Positions 1 through 6,632 are shown, counted from the stretch's first letter. The stretch is 6,881 nt of DNA from JBDTRY01 sp039931435 (GCA_039931435.1 JBDTRY010000205.1:1-6881); one strand, 5' to 3'. Notes: a model not told the origin generated them from the sequence alone. Numbers and translations are program-made.

Positions 1-2
1 AT

Positions 3-818
3 GAAGCGGGAGCGGTCCCTCAGGCCGACATGATCCGGGCTATGCTCGAGCAGGCTGCCATCGATCATCAGTTGCTGCTGCTTCGTCGTCAGCGCGGCGT
101 GGCCATCACGCGGCTCCTGCCCCTGCTCGGACTGCCGTCAGATTCACCCGTGCCTTCGTTTGGCCTCTCCCACGAAATGCCCTCCGAGACCGCCATGGAT
201 GCGACACTGCCGGAGACGACCCCGGCCATCGCCGAGCTCCAGGCCGAAGTGTCTCGAGCAGACCAGGACCTCCTGCTGGCGCGGCTGGCCACGAAACCTG
301 ATTTCAACATCGAGGCTTCGTACGGCGCGCGATTTCCCGAGACCGACATGTTCAGCATCGTGGGACGGATCGAGTTGCCGTTCCGCCGGTCCGCGATCAT
401 CGAGCCCCGCATTCGCGAGGCAGTTGCCCGTCGCGAAGCGGCACAACAGCAGATAGAGCTCCTTCGTCTGCAGCTTCGCCAGGACCTCGGAGCCGCGGCA
501 TTGCTGCGCGAGGAGGCCATCGAGCAGATCAGGCTTCACGTAGACAAGCTCATGCCCATCGCCAGACTGGGATTCGAGTCCTCGCTATCTTCCTACCAGA
601 CAGGAAAGTCGACGTTCGATGCTGTGCTCGATTCGCTGCGCACGGACATCGCTCTCAACGTCGACTACTACGATTTTCTGCGGCAAAGGCTTAAGGCCGA
701 GGTGGAGATCAGGGCGATCCGCAAAGGTGCCCGCAGCGGACGTTCGGGTGCCGATTCCATGAGCACGTCACCGCCGTCTATGACGCCGTCCGTTCAGTCC
801 GGCGATGCCCGGCAGTGA
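3..818 (+). CDS. TolC-family outer-membrane efflux protein (CusC-like), 5' truncated by window edge
   Basis: This is the outer-membrane channel component of the tripartite efflux system, expected to form a trimeric beta-barrel with a periplasmic alpha-helical tunnel. The frame is open from base 3, so the gene begins left of the window; the ATG at 30 is internal. The visible part holds the typical second half of the family. It starts in a G-x-V-P-Q-A-D-x-x-R-A helix with a following L-L-G-L-P turn (about 9-140). A beta-strand segment follows, with the E-L-P-F-R-R turn (about 370-395). Next come long coiled-coil helices rich in Glu, Arg, Leu and Gln (about 400-560), and then the S-Y-Q-T-G-K-S-T-F-D-A-V-L motif near 590-635, which corresponds to the second-repeat YxxGxxxFxxVL of TolC proteins. 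The last ~30 residues are a low-complexity Ser/Pro/Gly tail. The stop TGA overlaps a possible GTG start of the adaptor (GTGA). The subfamily (CusC, CzcC or other) cannot be fixed from this half, but the partners favour CusC. Confidence 0.88.
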   Translation, partial: EAGAVPQADMIRAMLEQAAIDHQLLLLRRQRGVAITRLLPLLGLPSDSPVPSFGLSHEMPSETAMDATLPETTPAIAELQAEVSRADQDLLLARLATKPDFNIEASYGARFPETDMFSIVGRIELPFRRSAIIEPRIREAVARREAAQQQIELLRLQLRQDLGAAALLREEAIEQIRLHVDKLMPIARLGFESSLSSYQTGKSTFDAVLDSLRTDIALNVDYYDFLRQRLKAEVEIRAIRKGARSGRSGADSMSTSPPSMTPSVQSGDARQ

Positions 819-820
819 GG
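817..820 (+). promoter_or_regulatory. Ribosome binding site deciding the adaptor start
   Basis: GAGG lies inside the upstream gene's stop region, 6 nt before the ATG at 827 and 9 nt before the ATG at 830. The other in-frame candidates are GTG at 815, which overlaps the stop as GTGA, and ATG at 821, which touches the GAGG. Neither is suitably spaced from this site. It therefore favours a start at 827 or 830, with translation coupled to the channel gene. Confidence 0.5.
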
Positions 821-826
821 ATGATC

Positions 827-2113
827 ATGATGAAACGAATACTCAACCGACCGAGCGTTCCCTGGATCCTCGCCGCGGTCTTCGCGCTGGCCTTCGTCAT
901 CACGCTCGTTGCCAGGAGAGGTGCAGATCCGTCGAACGGGCATGAGATCAACGGTGTGGTGCAGGACGGTAGCGGAAAGCGGGTCATCGCCTGGATGGAT
1001 CCGATGTACGCCCAGGGGCCGCCCCATCTCTTCAAGGCAGACAAGCCCGGACGCGCTCCCGACTGCGGAATGAAGCTCGTGCCACATTACGCCGACGAAG
1101 TTCCGACCGGCGCTGGTGTCACCGCCTCGCAAGTCCCAGGGTATTCGAATGTCTCCCTGACTCCGGCCCGTCAGCAGATGATCGGGGTCAAGCTCGCCAT
1201 GGCGGAGCAACGCGATCTTTCGCGTTCTACCCGAACGGTGGGATTGGTTACAGCTGATGAACGGCGCATGGCCCAGATTCACACGAAGTTCGATGGCTTC
1301 ATCGAGAGTCTTTACGTTGATTTCACTGGTGAGGCCGTGAAACGCGGTCAGCCGCTCTTCTCCATCTACAGTCCCGATCTTCTCGCTACGCAGCAGGAGT
1401 TGATTCTTGCGGAACGAAACCAGACGCCGCTGGGCCGGACGCTGGCGCAATCGGCGCGCCGCCGACTACTTCTATGGGACATGGGCGCTTCCGATATCGC
1501 TCACGTTGCAAAATCAGGCCAGCCACAGCGAGCCGTCGTCATCCGTTCGCCCGTCACTGGCGTCGTGCTGACGAAGAACGCCGTTCAGGGAACGCGGGTC
1601 GTGCCAGCGGACACGCTCTATGAGATCGCCGATCTCAGTCGCGTATGGGTTCTCGCCGATGTATATGAATTCGACCTGCCCTATGTGCATCTCGGTCAGA
1701 CGGCGAAGGTGACGACATCTGCAGCGCCGGGCAGGGCATGGGAGGGGCGTGTCACCTTCGTCTCTCCGACAATCGAGGGGGCGACCCGCACAGCGAAAGT
1801 GCGCCTGGAGCTCGACAACCCCGACGGCCTGCTCAAGCCCGCCATGTACGCTGACGTCATTCTCGAAGAGCCTCTGGGAGTGGGCGTGACCATTCCCGAA
1901 AGCGCGGTGCTGCAGACGGGAACCCGTTCGATTGTCTTCGTTGAGCGTTCGCCCGGACAGTTCGATCCCCGTGAGGTGCAGACCGGTGTGAAGGCCGGAG
2001 GGTTCTATCAGATCAGGTCCGGGGTGAGCGCTGGCGAAACGGTTGTGGTCGATGCCAATTTTCTGGTGGATTCCGAGTCTCGCCTGAAGTCGGCCATCGC
2101 GGCGATGAAATGA
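827..2113 (+). CDS. cusB: CusB-like periplasmic adaptor (membrane fusion protein) of heavy-metal RND efflux
   Basis: This adaptor links the RND pump to the outer-membrane channel and, in CusB, hands Cu(I)/Ag(I) to the pump. With the start at 827 it has 428 aa, close to the usual CusB length. Residues 12-29 are a hydrophobic signal-anchor after a basic N-terminus. Residues 54-88 form the CusB-type metal-binding segment: W-M-D-P-M (M60), D-K-P-G, then C80-G-M82-K-L-V-P. The lipoyl/barrel-sandwich and hairpin part follows, with the family signature F-D-G-F-I-E-S-L-Y-V-D-F-T-G and Y-S-P-D-L-L-A-T-Q-Q-E. A beta-barrel segment (S-R-V-W-V-L-A-D-V-Y-E) and a membrane-proximal domain (P-E-S-A-V-L-Q-T-G) complete it. 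One E. coli metal ligand is replaced by Cys. The start could also be 815 (GTG), 821 or 830. The gene stops 10 nt before the pump gene, so the two are surely cotranscribed. Cu/Ag specificity is inferred from the N-terminal segment and the partner pump. Confidence 0.92.
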   Translation: MMKRILNRPSVPWILAAVFALAFVITLVARRGADPSNGHEINGVVQDGSGKRVIAWMDPMYAQGPPHLFKADKPGRAPDCGMKLVPHYADEVPTGAGVTASQVPGYSNVSLTPARQQMIGVKLAMAEQRDLSRSTRTVGLVTADERRMAQIHTKFDGFIESLYVDFTGEAVKRGQPLFSIYSPDLLATQQELILAERNQTPLGRTLAQSARRRLLLWDMGASDIAHVAKSGQPQRAVVIRSPVTGVVLTKNAVQGTRVVPADTLYEIADLSRVWVLADVYEFDLPYVHLGQTAKVTTSAAPGRAWEGRVTFVSPTIEGATRTAKVRLELDNPDGLLKPAMYADVILEEPLGVGVTIPESAVLQTGTRSIVFVERSPGQFDPREVQTGVKAGGFYQIRSGVSAGETVVVDANFLVDSESRLKSAIAAMK

Positions 2114-2115
2114 GG
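2112..2115 (+). promoter_or_regulatory. Ribosome binding site of the RND pump gene
   Basis: GAGG overlaps the adaptor stop codon (TGAGG) and lies 8 nt before the ATG at 2124. This supports that start and suggests translational coupling between adaptor and pump. Confidence 0.55.
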
Positions 2116-2123
2116 CGGCGGGC

Positions 2124-5100
2124 ATGATTGAAAAACTGATCCGCTACTCAGCGGCCAACCGCTTCGTCGTCCTGACGATCGTGGTCGTGCTCATCAGCCT
2201 CGGGGTCTGGAGCATTCAGAACATCGCCATCGATGCCCTGCCCGACCTTTCGGACACGCAGGTCATCGTTTACTCGAAGTGGGACCGCAGCCCGGACATC
2301 ATCGAAGACCAGGTCACCTATCCGGTCATCACCTCTCTGCTCGGGGCGCCGAAGGTCAAGGCCATTCGCGGGATTTCGGACTTCGGATACTCGTATGTCT
2401 ACGTCATTTTCGAAGAGGGAACGGACATGTACTGGGCCCGTTCGCGAGTCCTCGAGTATCTGTCGAAGGTACAGGGATCGCTTCCTGAGGGTGTGAAAAC
2501 GGAGCTTGGACCGGATGCCACGGGGGTGGGCTGGGTCTATCAGTACGCGCTCGTCGACACGACGGGCAAGCGTTCGCTGGCAGATCTGCGATCGCTGCAG
2601 GACTGGCACATCCGCTATGAACTGCAAGCCGTGCCGGGGGTGGCCGAGGTTGCCAGCGTCGGGGGATTCGTGCGGCAGTATCAGATCACCGTCGATCCGA
2701 ACAAGCTCGCCGCGTACGCCATCCCCCTGAGGCAGCTCACCGAGGCTGTGAAGAACTCGAACAATGAGGTGGGGGGACGGGTCATCGAGTGGAGCGGAGC
2801 GGAGTACATGGTGCGTGCTCACGGCTATGTGAAGTCCAGTGCCGACCTCGAGGAGATTGTCATCAGAACCGACGCCCGGGGAACTCCGGTGCGGATCAGA
2901 GATGTGGCCACCGTTCAGCTCGGACCGGAGATGCGCCGCGGGATCACGGAGCTGGACGGGACGGGCGAAGCCGCCGCCGGCGTGGTGGTCATGCGCCACG
3001 GCGAGAACGCCATGAACGTGATCAGGCGGGTGAAGCAGCGGTTGAAGGAGATCCAGCCTTCGCTGCCCGCGGGTGTGAAGGTCGTGGAGACCTACGACCG
3101 CTCGGAACTGATCGAGAATGCCATCCACACCCTCAAGCACGAGCTGGTTCTGGAGATGATCATCGTCTCGCTGATCATCCTTCTTTTCCTCTGGCACATT
3201 CCCAGCGCCTTCATTCCCATCGTAACCATTCCCACGGCCGTGATTCTCGCCTTCATTCCCATGAAGCTCTTCGGGATCAACTCCAACATCATGTCCCTGG
3301 GAGGCATCGCCGTAGCCATCGGCGCCCTGGTGGATGCGGCAATCGTCGTGGTGGAGAACGCACACAAAAAGCTCGACGCCTGGGAGCACGGCGGCCGTCA
3401 GGGCGACTACAAAGAGGTTCTCATCGCGGCAGTGCGGGAAGTGGGCAGACCCAGTTTCTACTCACTGCTGGTGATTGCTCTCTCGTTCATGCCCATCTTC
3501 GCTCTGGAGGCGCAGGAAGGAAAGCTCTTCAAACCGTTGGCCTTCACCAAGAACTTTTCGATGGGCATCGCTGCTGTTCTGGCGGTGACGCTCGTGCCGG
3601 CGCTGATGTTGCTGGTCATTCGCACGAAGAAGTTTACCTTCCGACCCTCGTGGTTGCGCGGCGTGGTGAACGCTGTGGCGGTGGGCACGATTCATCCGGA
3701 AGAAAAACACCCAGTCTCCAGAATTCTGTTTCGTTTTTATGGTCCGGCAGTACGCTGGGTTCTTCGCCATACGCGTCTGGTGATCGCGCTGGCCGTGGGT
3801 GTTGTGCTGATCACGATTCCCATTTACTTCCGGCTCGGACATGAATTCATGCCACCGCTCAACGAGGGTGTGCTTCTCTACATGCCTACGACACTGCCGG
3901 GCATCTCCGCAACGGAGGCGGCCACTATGTTGCAGCGGCAGGACAGACTGCTAAAGCAGTTTCCCGAAGTGGAACGGGTGTTCGGCAAGGCCGGAAGGGC
4001 CGACACGTCGACCGACCCAGCGCCGCTCTCGATGATGGAGACAACCGTGGTCCTCAAGCCTGAGTCCCAGTGGCGCCACAAGGACCGCTGGTACACCAGC
4101 CGGATTCCTGAATTCATGCAGGGCCTCTTCCGGCCGCTATGGCCGGACCGTCTCTCATGGGAGGACCTGGTCAACGAGATGGATCAGAAGCTTCAGTTCC
4201 CCGGCCAGATCAATGCCTGGACGATGCCCATCCGCAATCGCATCGACATGCTCACCACGGGCATCCGCACGCCGGTGGGCATCAAGGTGTTCGGTCCGGA
4301 CCTCAAGCAGATCGAATCGATCGGAAAGCAGCTGGAACAGATCATCCGGGAGGTCCCGGGCACCCGCAGCGTCTACGGGGAGCGCGTGGCCGGGGGATAT
4401 TTTGTCGACTTCGATCTGAACCGGCCGGCCATCGGCCGGTACGGTTTGACCATCAACGACGTGCAGGAAGTGATCATGACTGCCATTGGCGGCGAGAACG
4501 TCTCCACGAGCATCGAAGGACGGGAGCGCTACCCGATCAACGTCCGTTACCCGCGCGAGCTTCGGGACGAGATCGACAAGCTCGGGCGTGTGCTCGTACC
4601 CACCGCCAGTGGCGCGCAGATTCCTCTGGGCGAACTTGCCTCCATTCGTCTGACTGAGGGTCCGGCCATGATCCGCGACGAGAACGGGAAGCTCTCCGGC
4701 TACGTCTACCTCGACGTCGATACGACGCAGCGCGATATTGGCCGTTACGTCGACGACGCCAAGCGCATCGTGGAGTCGCGTCTACGGCTTCCCGCGGGCT
4801 ACACGCTGCGGTGGTCGGGTCAGTATGAGGCCATGGAACGCGTAAAGCAGCGCATGCTCGTCGTGGTTCCCATCACGTTGTTCATCGTCTTCTTCCTGAT
4901 CTATCTGAACACGCGGTCGCTGCCGAAGACCATGATCGTGCTCCTGGCTGTTCCGTTCTCCGCGGTCGGAGCGATCTGGCTCCTCTGGATCCTTGGATAC
5001 AACATGTCCATCGCCGTATGGGTCGGGCTCATCGCACTGCTCGGCCTCGACGCGGAAACGGGTATCTTCATGCTGCTCTACCTCGATCTGGCCTACGACG

Positions 5101-5402
5101 AGATGAAGTCGCGTGGACAGATGCGCAACCGCGAAGATCTCCGGGAGGCCATCTATCACGGGGCGGTGAAGCGGGTGCGGCCGAAGGTGATGACCGTGGC
5201 CGTGGCCTCGATGGGACTGGTCCCGATCATGTGGTCGACCGGTGCAGGCTCGGACGTGATGCAGCGGGTGGCGGCGCCGATGATCGGCGGCCTGGCCACA
5301 TCATTCCTGATGGAGCTGCTGGTCTATCCGGCCATTTACTATCGCTGGAAGGCGAGATTCGAAGTGCGCGTTCTCAATTCCAGCGGAGACACCTATGTTT
5401 GA
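2124..5402 (+). CDS. cusA: CusA-like Cu(I)/Ag(I) efflux RND transporter (HME family), full length
   Basis: This proton-driven inner-membrane pump exports monovalent metal through the adaptor and channel. It has 1092 aa, slightly longer than E. coli CusA (1047). TM1 is at about residues 13-33, TM2-6 at 341-500, TM7 at 551-572 and TM8-12 at 911-1080, with two large periplasmic domains between. The HME signature G-G-I-A-V-A-I-G-A-L-V-D-A-A-I-V-V-V-E-N spans 393-412. D404, E978 and K1021 match the CusA proton relay (D405, E939, K984). M587 (L-L-Y-M-P), M637 (A-P-L-S-M) and M709 (R-I-D-M-L) match the Cu/Ag-binding triad M573/M623/M672, so the Cu/Ag subfamily is well supported over the divalent CzcA type. 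M270, M390, M480, M495 and M1046 match relay methionines M271, M391, M486, M501 and M1009. The partners of three of these are lost (L402, V409, N792). About 23 extra residues lie between M637 and M709 compared with E. coli CusA. E. coli positions are from memory and were not aligned by program. No frameshift is seen. Confidence 0.96.
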   Translation: MIEKLIRYSAANRFVVLTIVVVLISLGVWSIQNIAIDALPDLSDTQVIVYSKWDRSPDIIEDQVTYPVITSLLGAPKVKAIRGISDFGYSYVYVIFEEGTDMYWARSRVLEYLSKVQGSLPEGVKTELGPDATGVGWVYQYALVDTTGKRSLADLRSLQDWHIRYELQAVPGVAEVASVGGFVRQYQITVDPNKLAAYAIPLRQLTEAVKNSNNEVGGRVIEWSGAEYMVRAHGYVKSSADLEEIVIRTDARGTPVRIRDVATVQLGPEMRRGITELDGTGEAAAGVVVMRHGENAMNVIRRVKQRLKEIQPSLPAGVKVVETYDRSELIENAIHTLKHELVLEMIIVSLIILLFLWHIPSAFIPIVTIPTAVILAFIPMKLFGINSNIMSLGGIAVAIGALVDAAIVVVENAHKKLDAWEHGGRQGDYKEVLIAAVREVGRPSFYSLLVIALSFMPIFALEAQEGKLFKPLAFTKNFSMGIAAVLAVTLVPALMLLVIRTKKFTFRPSWLRGVVNAVAVGTIHPEEKHPVSRILFRFYGPAVRWVLRHTRLVIALAVGVVLITIPIYFRLGHEFMPPLNEGVLLYMPTTLPGISATEAATMLQRQDRLLKQFPEVERVFGKAGRADTSTDPAPLSMMETTVVLKPESQWRHKDRWYTSRIPEFMQGLFRPLWPDRLSWEDLVNEMDQKLQFPGQINAWTMPIRNRIDMLTTGIRTPVGIKVFGPDLKQIESIGKQLEQIIREVPGTRSVYGERVAGGYFVDFDLNRPAIGRYGLTINDVQEVIMTAIGGENVSTSIEGRERYPINVRYPRELRDEIDKLGRVLVPTASGAQIPLGELASIRLTEGPAMIRDENGKLSGYVYLDVDTTQRDIGRYVDDAKRIVESRLRLPAGYTLRWSGQYEAMERVKQRMLVVVPITLFIVFFLIYLNTRSLPKTMIVLLAVPFSAVGAIWLLWILGYNMSIAVWVGLIALLGLDAETGIFMLLYLDLAYDEMKSRGQMRNREDLREAIYHGAVKRVRPKVMTVAVASMGLVPIMWSTGAGSDVMQRVAAPMIGGLATSFLMELLVYPAIYYRWKARFEVRVLNSSGDTYV

Positions 5403-5487
5403 ACGGTCCGGAAAGCTCAAAACGGCTTCGACAGTGCCACGAGAGATATTCTCAGCTTCTGCAGTTCGAGGTTGGACTCGTCCATGA
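5395..5487 (+). other. Tiny ORF (30 aa) overlapping the pump stop; doubtful gene
   Basis: An ATG at 5395 overlaps the last codons of the pump gene. A GGAG lies about 6 nt upstream (5385-5388). The ORF reads 30 codons to the TGA at 5485-5487. The product is basic and polar and has no motif that I recognise. Its stop overlaps the next ATG as ATGA (5484-5487). It may be no more than a translational bridge, or chance. Confidence 0.2.
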
Positions 5488-5561
5488 TCGCGGTACGTCC
5501 ATTGCCCCTCCTGCCCGCCCTGAAAAGAAAATGGATGATGACACGCCGGAGAGCGCTGTGA
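5484..5561 (+). other. Tiny ORF (25 aa) bridging to the cytochrome gene; doubtful gene
   Basis: It starts in an ATGA overlap with the preceding tiny ORF and ends in a GTGA overlap (5558-5561) with a possible GTG start of the cytochrome. The short product has a hydrophobic stretch (L-P-L-L-P-A-L) followed by many Arg, Lys and Met residues. I recognise no family. Together with the previous ORF it fills the whole spacer between pump and cytochrome, so ribosomes could pass without a gap. A chance arrangement cannot be excluded. Confidence 0.18.
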
Positions 5562-6187
5562 GACGTCCGGGCCTGGGAACTGGAGTTGTCTGCGCGCTCC
5601 TATTGGTTTGTCTGTGCATTCTGACCATGTCCACGCTGCGCTATGGTTTCAGCGCACGCGACAAACCGACGAAGATTGAGTCTGTTGTTGCGAGCATGGC
5701 GCGTCACTGGTCGATTCCTTCGAGCGTGCGCGAACGGAAAAATCCGGTCGCCCTGTCGCGCGAAGTTCTGGCCGACGGGCAGGCCCACTTCGCGGATCAC
5801 TGCTATCTCTGTCATGGAAATGACGGCAAGGGACAGACCGGGATGGGCAAAGGAATGTATCCGAGAACGCCGGATTTGACGCTGCCGGCCACGCAGTCGC
5901 TCTCTGATGGAGAGCTCTTCGCCATCATCGAGAACGGTGTGCGCATGACCGGGATGCCAGGGTTCGGAGACGGAACCACCGCGTCGGCGGAAGCCAGCTG
6001 GAAACTCGTTCACTTCATTCGCCACCTTCCCAGGCTCACTCCCGAGGAGTTGGCAGCGATGGAACGGTCCAACCCGAAATCTTCCGAGGACTGGGAACAG
6101 TTAGAGCGTGAGGCAGCATTTCTGGCCGGGGGCGACGAAGCCTCGTCGCCGGCTCCCACGAACGCGGTCCAACCGCATCACCACTAA
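5531..6187 (+). CDS. Membrane-anchored monohaem class I cytochrome c
   Basis: This electron-transfer protein of 218 aa has one covalently bound haem and should be exposed to the periplasm. Residues 1-15 are acidic then basic, and 17-36 form a hydrophobic signal-anchor with no good lipobox. The haem site C91-Y-L-C94-H95 sits in the usual context H-C-Y-L-C-H-G-N-D-G-K-G. The likely distal axial ligand is M142 in R-M-T-G-M-P-G-F-G, with M139 as the alternative, followed by the family's C-terminal helix (S-W-K-L-V-H-F-I-R-H-L-P). After the domain there is a charged stretch and a tail ending Q-P-H-H-H. The frame is open far upstream, so the start must be chosen. ATG 5531 has only a weak purine-rich leader, while GTG 5558 has GGAGAG at good spacing and overlaps a stop; either keeps the anchor. 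The gene lies 128 nt after the pump and 11 nt before the next gene. Its electron partner and role in metal handling are unknown. Confidence 0.9.
   Translation: MDDDTPESAVRRPGLGTGVVCALLLVCLCILTMSTLRYGFSARDKPTKIESVVASMARHWSIPSSVRERKNPVALSREVLADGQAHFADHCYLCHGNDGKGQTGMGKGMYPRTPDLTLPATQSLSDGELFAIIENGVRMTGMPGFGDGTTASAEASWKLVHFIRHLPRLTPEELAAMERSNPKSSEDWEQLEREAAFLAGGDEASSPAPTNAVQPHHH
5548..5553 (+). promoter_or_regulatory. Possible ribosome binding site for an alternative GTG start of the cytochrome
   Basis: GGAGAG ends 4 nt before the GTG at 5558, so its GGAG core is 6 nt away. This is a better Shine-Dalgarno match than the GAAAAGAAA before ATG 5531. If used, the protein would lose nine mostly acidic residues and begin directly with V/M-R-R before the membrane anchor, which is more like a normal signal-anchor. 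Confidence 0.35.
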
Positions 6188-6194
6188 AGAGGAG
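6188..6194 (+). promoter_or_regulatory. Strong ribosome binding site of the small secreted protein gene
   Basis: AGAGGAG begins right after the cytochrome TAA stop and ends 4 nt before the ATG at 6199. It is the best Shine-Dalgarno match in the window. This suggests the small protein is made in higher amount than its neighbours from the same message. Confidence 0.6.
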
Positions 6195-6198
6195 TTCC

Positions 6199-6510
6199 AT
6201 GAAAAGGTTTGTCGCAATATCTGCTTTCCTTCTCCTTGCCGCGACGAGTCTGTTCGCCCACGCCGGTCACGAGCATACCTACATGGGTACGGTGACGGTG
6301 ATTAACAACAATACGGAGTTCGTGCTTACGACTGCAGAAGAACAGGAGCTTACGGTTCAGACAACCGCAGAGACGAAATGGCGTCGCGCTGACGGGCACG
6401 CGGCAGCTCAGAGTGAGTTGGTCGTGGGAGCCCGCGTCGTCGTGAAAATGGGTAAAGACGGCAAGAGCGCCGCCGAGATCAAGATCGGGTCGAGCCCGGC
6501 CGCTCATTAA
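6199..6510 (+). CDS. Small secreted beta-rich protein (DUF5666-like), possible periplasmic metal-binding partner
   Basis: The product has 103 aa. Residues 1-20 are a clear signal peptide (basic M-K-R, then a Leu/Ala/Phe core). Cleavage may fall after A20, giving a mature start H21-A-G-H-E-H, or after A22 of the A-H-A motif, giving G-H-E-H. The rest reads as five or so beta strands: Y-M-G-T-V-T-V-I, E-F-V-L-T-T, E-L-T-V-Q-T-T-A-E-T-K-W, then L-V-V-G-A-R-V-V-V-K-M-G-K-D-G-K-S-A-A-E-I-K-I. This order, with a vGarVvV strand followed by dGk..A.eIki, is that of DUF5666-type small barrels and also recalls the OB fold of CusF. No real sequence match to CusF is visible: W61 and M84 are present, but the W-P-x-M-T-M motif is absent. 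It is last in the operon, 11 nt after the cytochrome. Metal binding is inferred from the H21/H24/H26 cluster and the location only. Confidence 0.82.
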   Translation: MKRFVAISAFLLLAATSLFAHAGHEHTYMGTVTVINNNTEFVLTTAEEQELTVQTTAETKWRRADGHAAAQSELVVGARVVVKMGKDGKSAAEIKIGSSPAAH

Positions 6511-6584
6511 CACCTGTGCCTTCGCGCGACGCTAAGGATGGCAGTTTGTTTACTTGAACGAAACGTACATGCGAACCCCCATCA

Positions 6585-6620
6585 TGTCATCCCGAACGAG
6601 CGAAGCGAGGAGGGATCTCC
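6585..6620 (+). repeat. CHPER-type dispersed intergenic repeat copy
   Basis: The segment runs T-GTC-ATCCCGA, then the purine-rich core GAGCGAAGCGAGG, then AGGGATCT. The outer ATCCC (6589-6593) and GGGAT (6612-6616) form an inverted repeat. I recognise the pattern as the short intergenic element that is often mis-annotated as peptides reading CHPERSEG or VIPxER in Acidobacteriota and other environmental genomes. Only one copy is present in the window, so its repeated nature rests on prior knowledge. It is non-coding and lies between the efflux operon and the next gene. Confidence 0.6.
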
Positions 6621-6632
6621 CGCGCGTGTAAG

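Noticed and set aside
1..33. ATG at base 1 as a gene start
   Set aside because: It reads only ten codons to a stop in a frame different from the clear TolC-family frame, which is open from base 3.
794..1450. 218-aa minus-strand open frame across the adaptor gene
   Set aside because: It lies opposite a well-supported adaptor gene. No family motif or ribosome binding site supports it.
2148..3389. 413-aa open frame on the minus strand across the pump gene
   Set aside because: It is the antisense shadow of a strongly conserved RND gene in GC-rich DNA. Its translation is full of His, Asp, Gly and Arg runs without any fold signature.
4420..4440. Perfect 7-bp hairpin (ACCGGCC / GGCCGGT, 7-nt loop) inside the pump gene
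   Set aside because: It falls in codons for a conserved N-R-P-A-I-G-R-Y-G stretch and has no T-run. GC-rich codon use explains it.
5443..5480. Small inverted repeats GAGA/TCTC and CGAG/CTCG in the pump-cytochrome spacer
   Set aside because: Stems of only four base pairs are expected by chance in a spacer of this size, and no T-run or known operator pattern accompanies them.
5018..5530. Upstream extension of the cytochrome reading frame into the pump gene
   Set aside because: The frame is open by chance; this part is an out-of-frame translation of the pump's last membrane helices and shows Arg/Gly-rich shadow composition. The cytochrome begins at 5531 or 5558.
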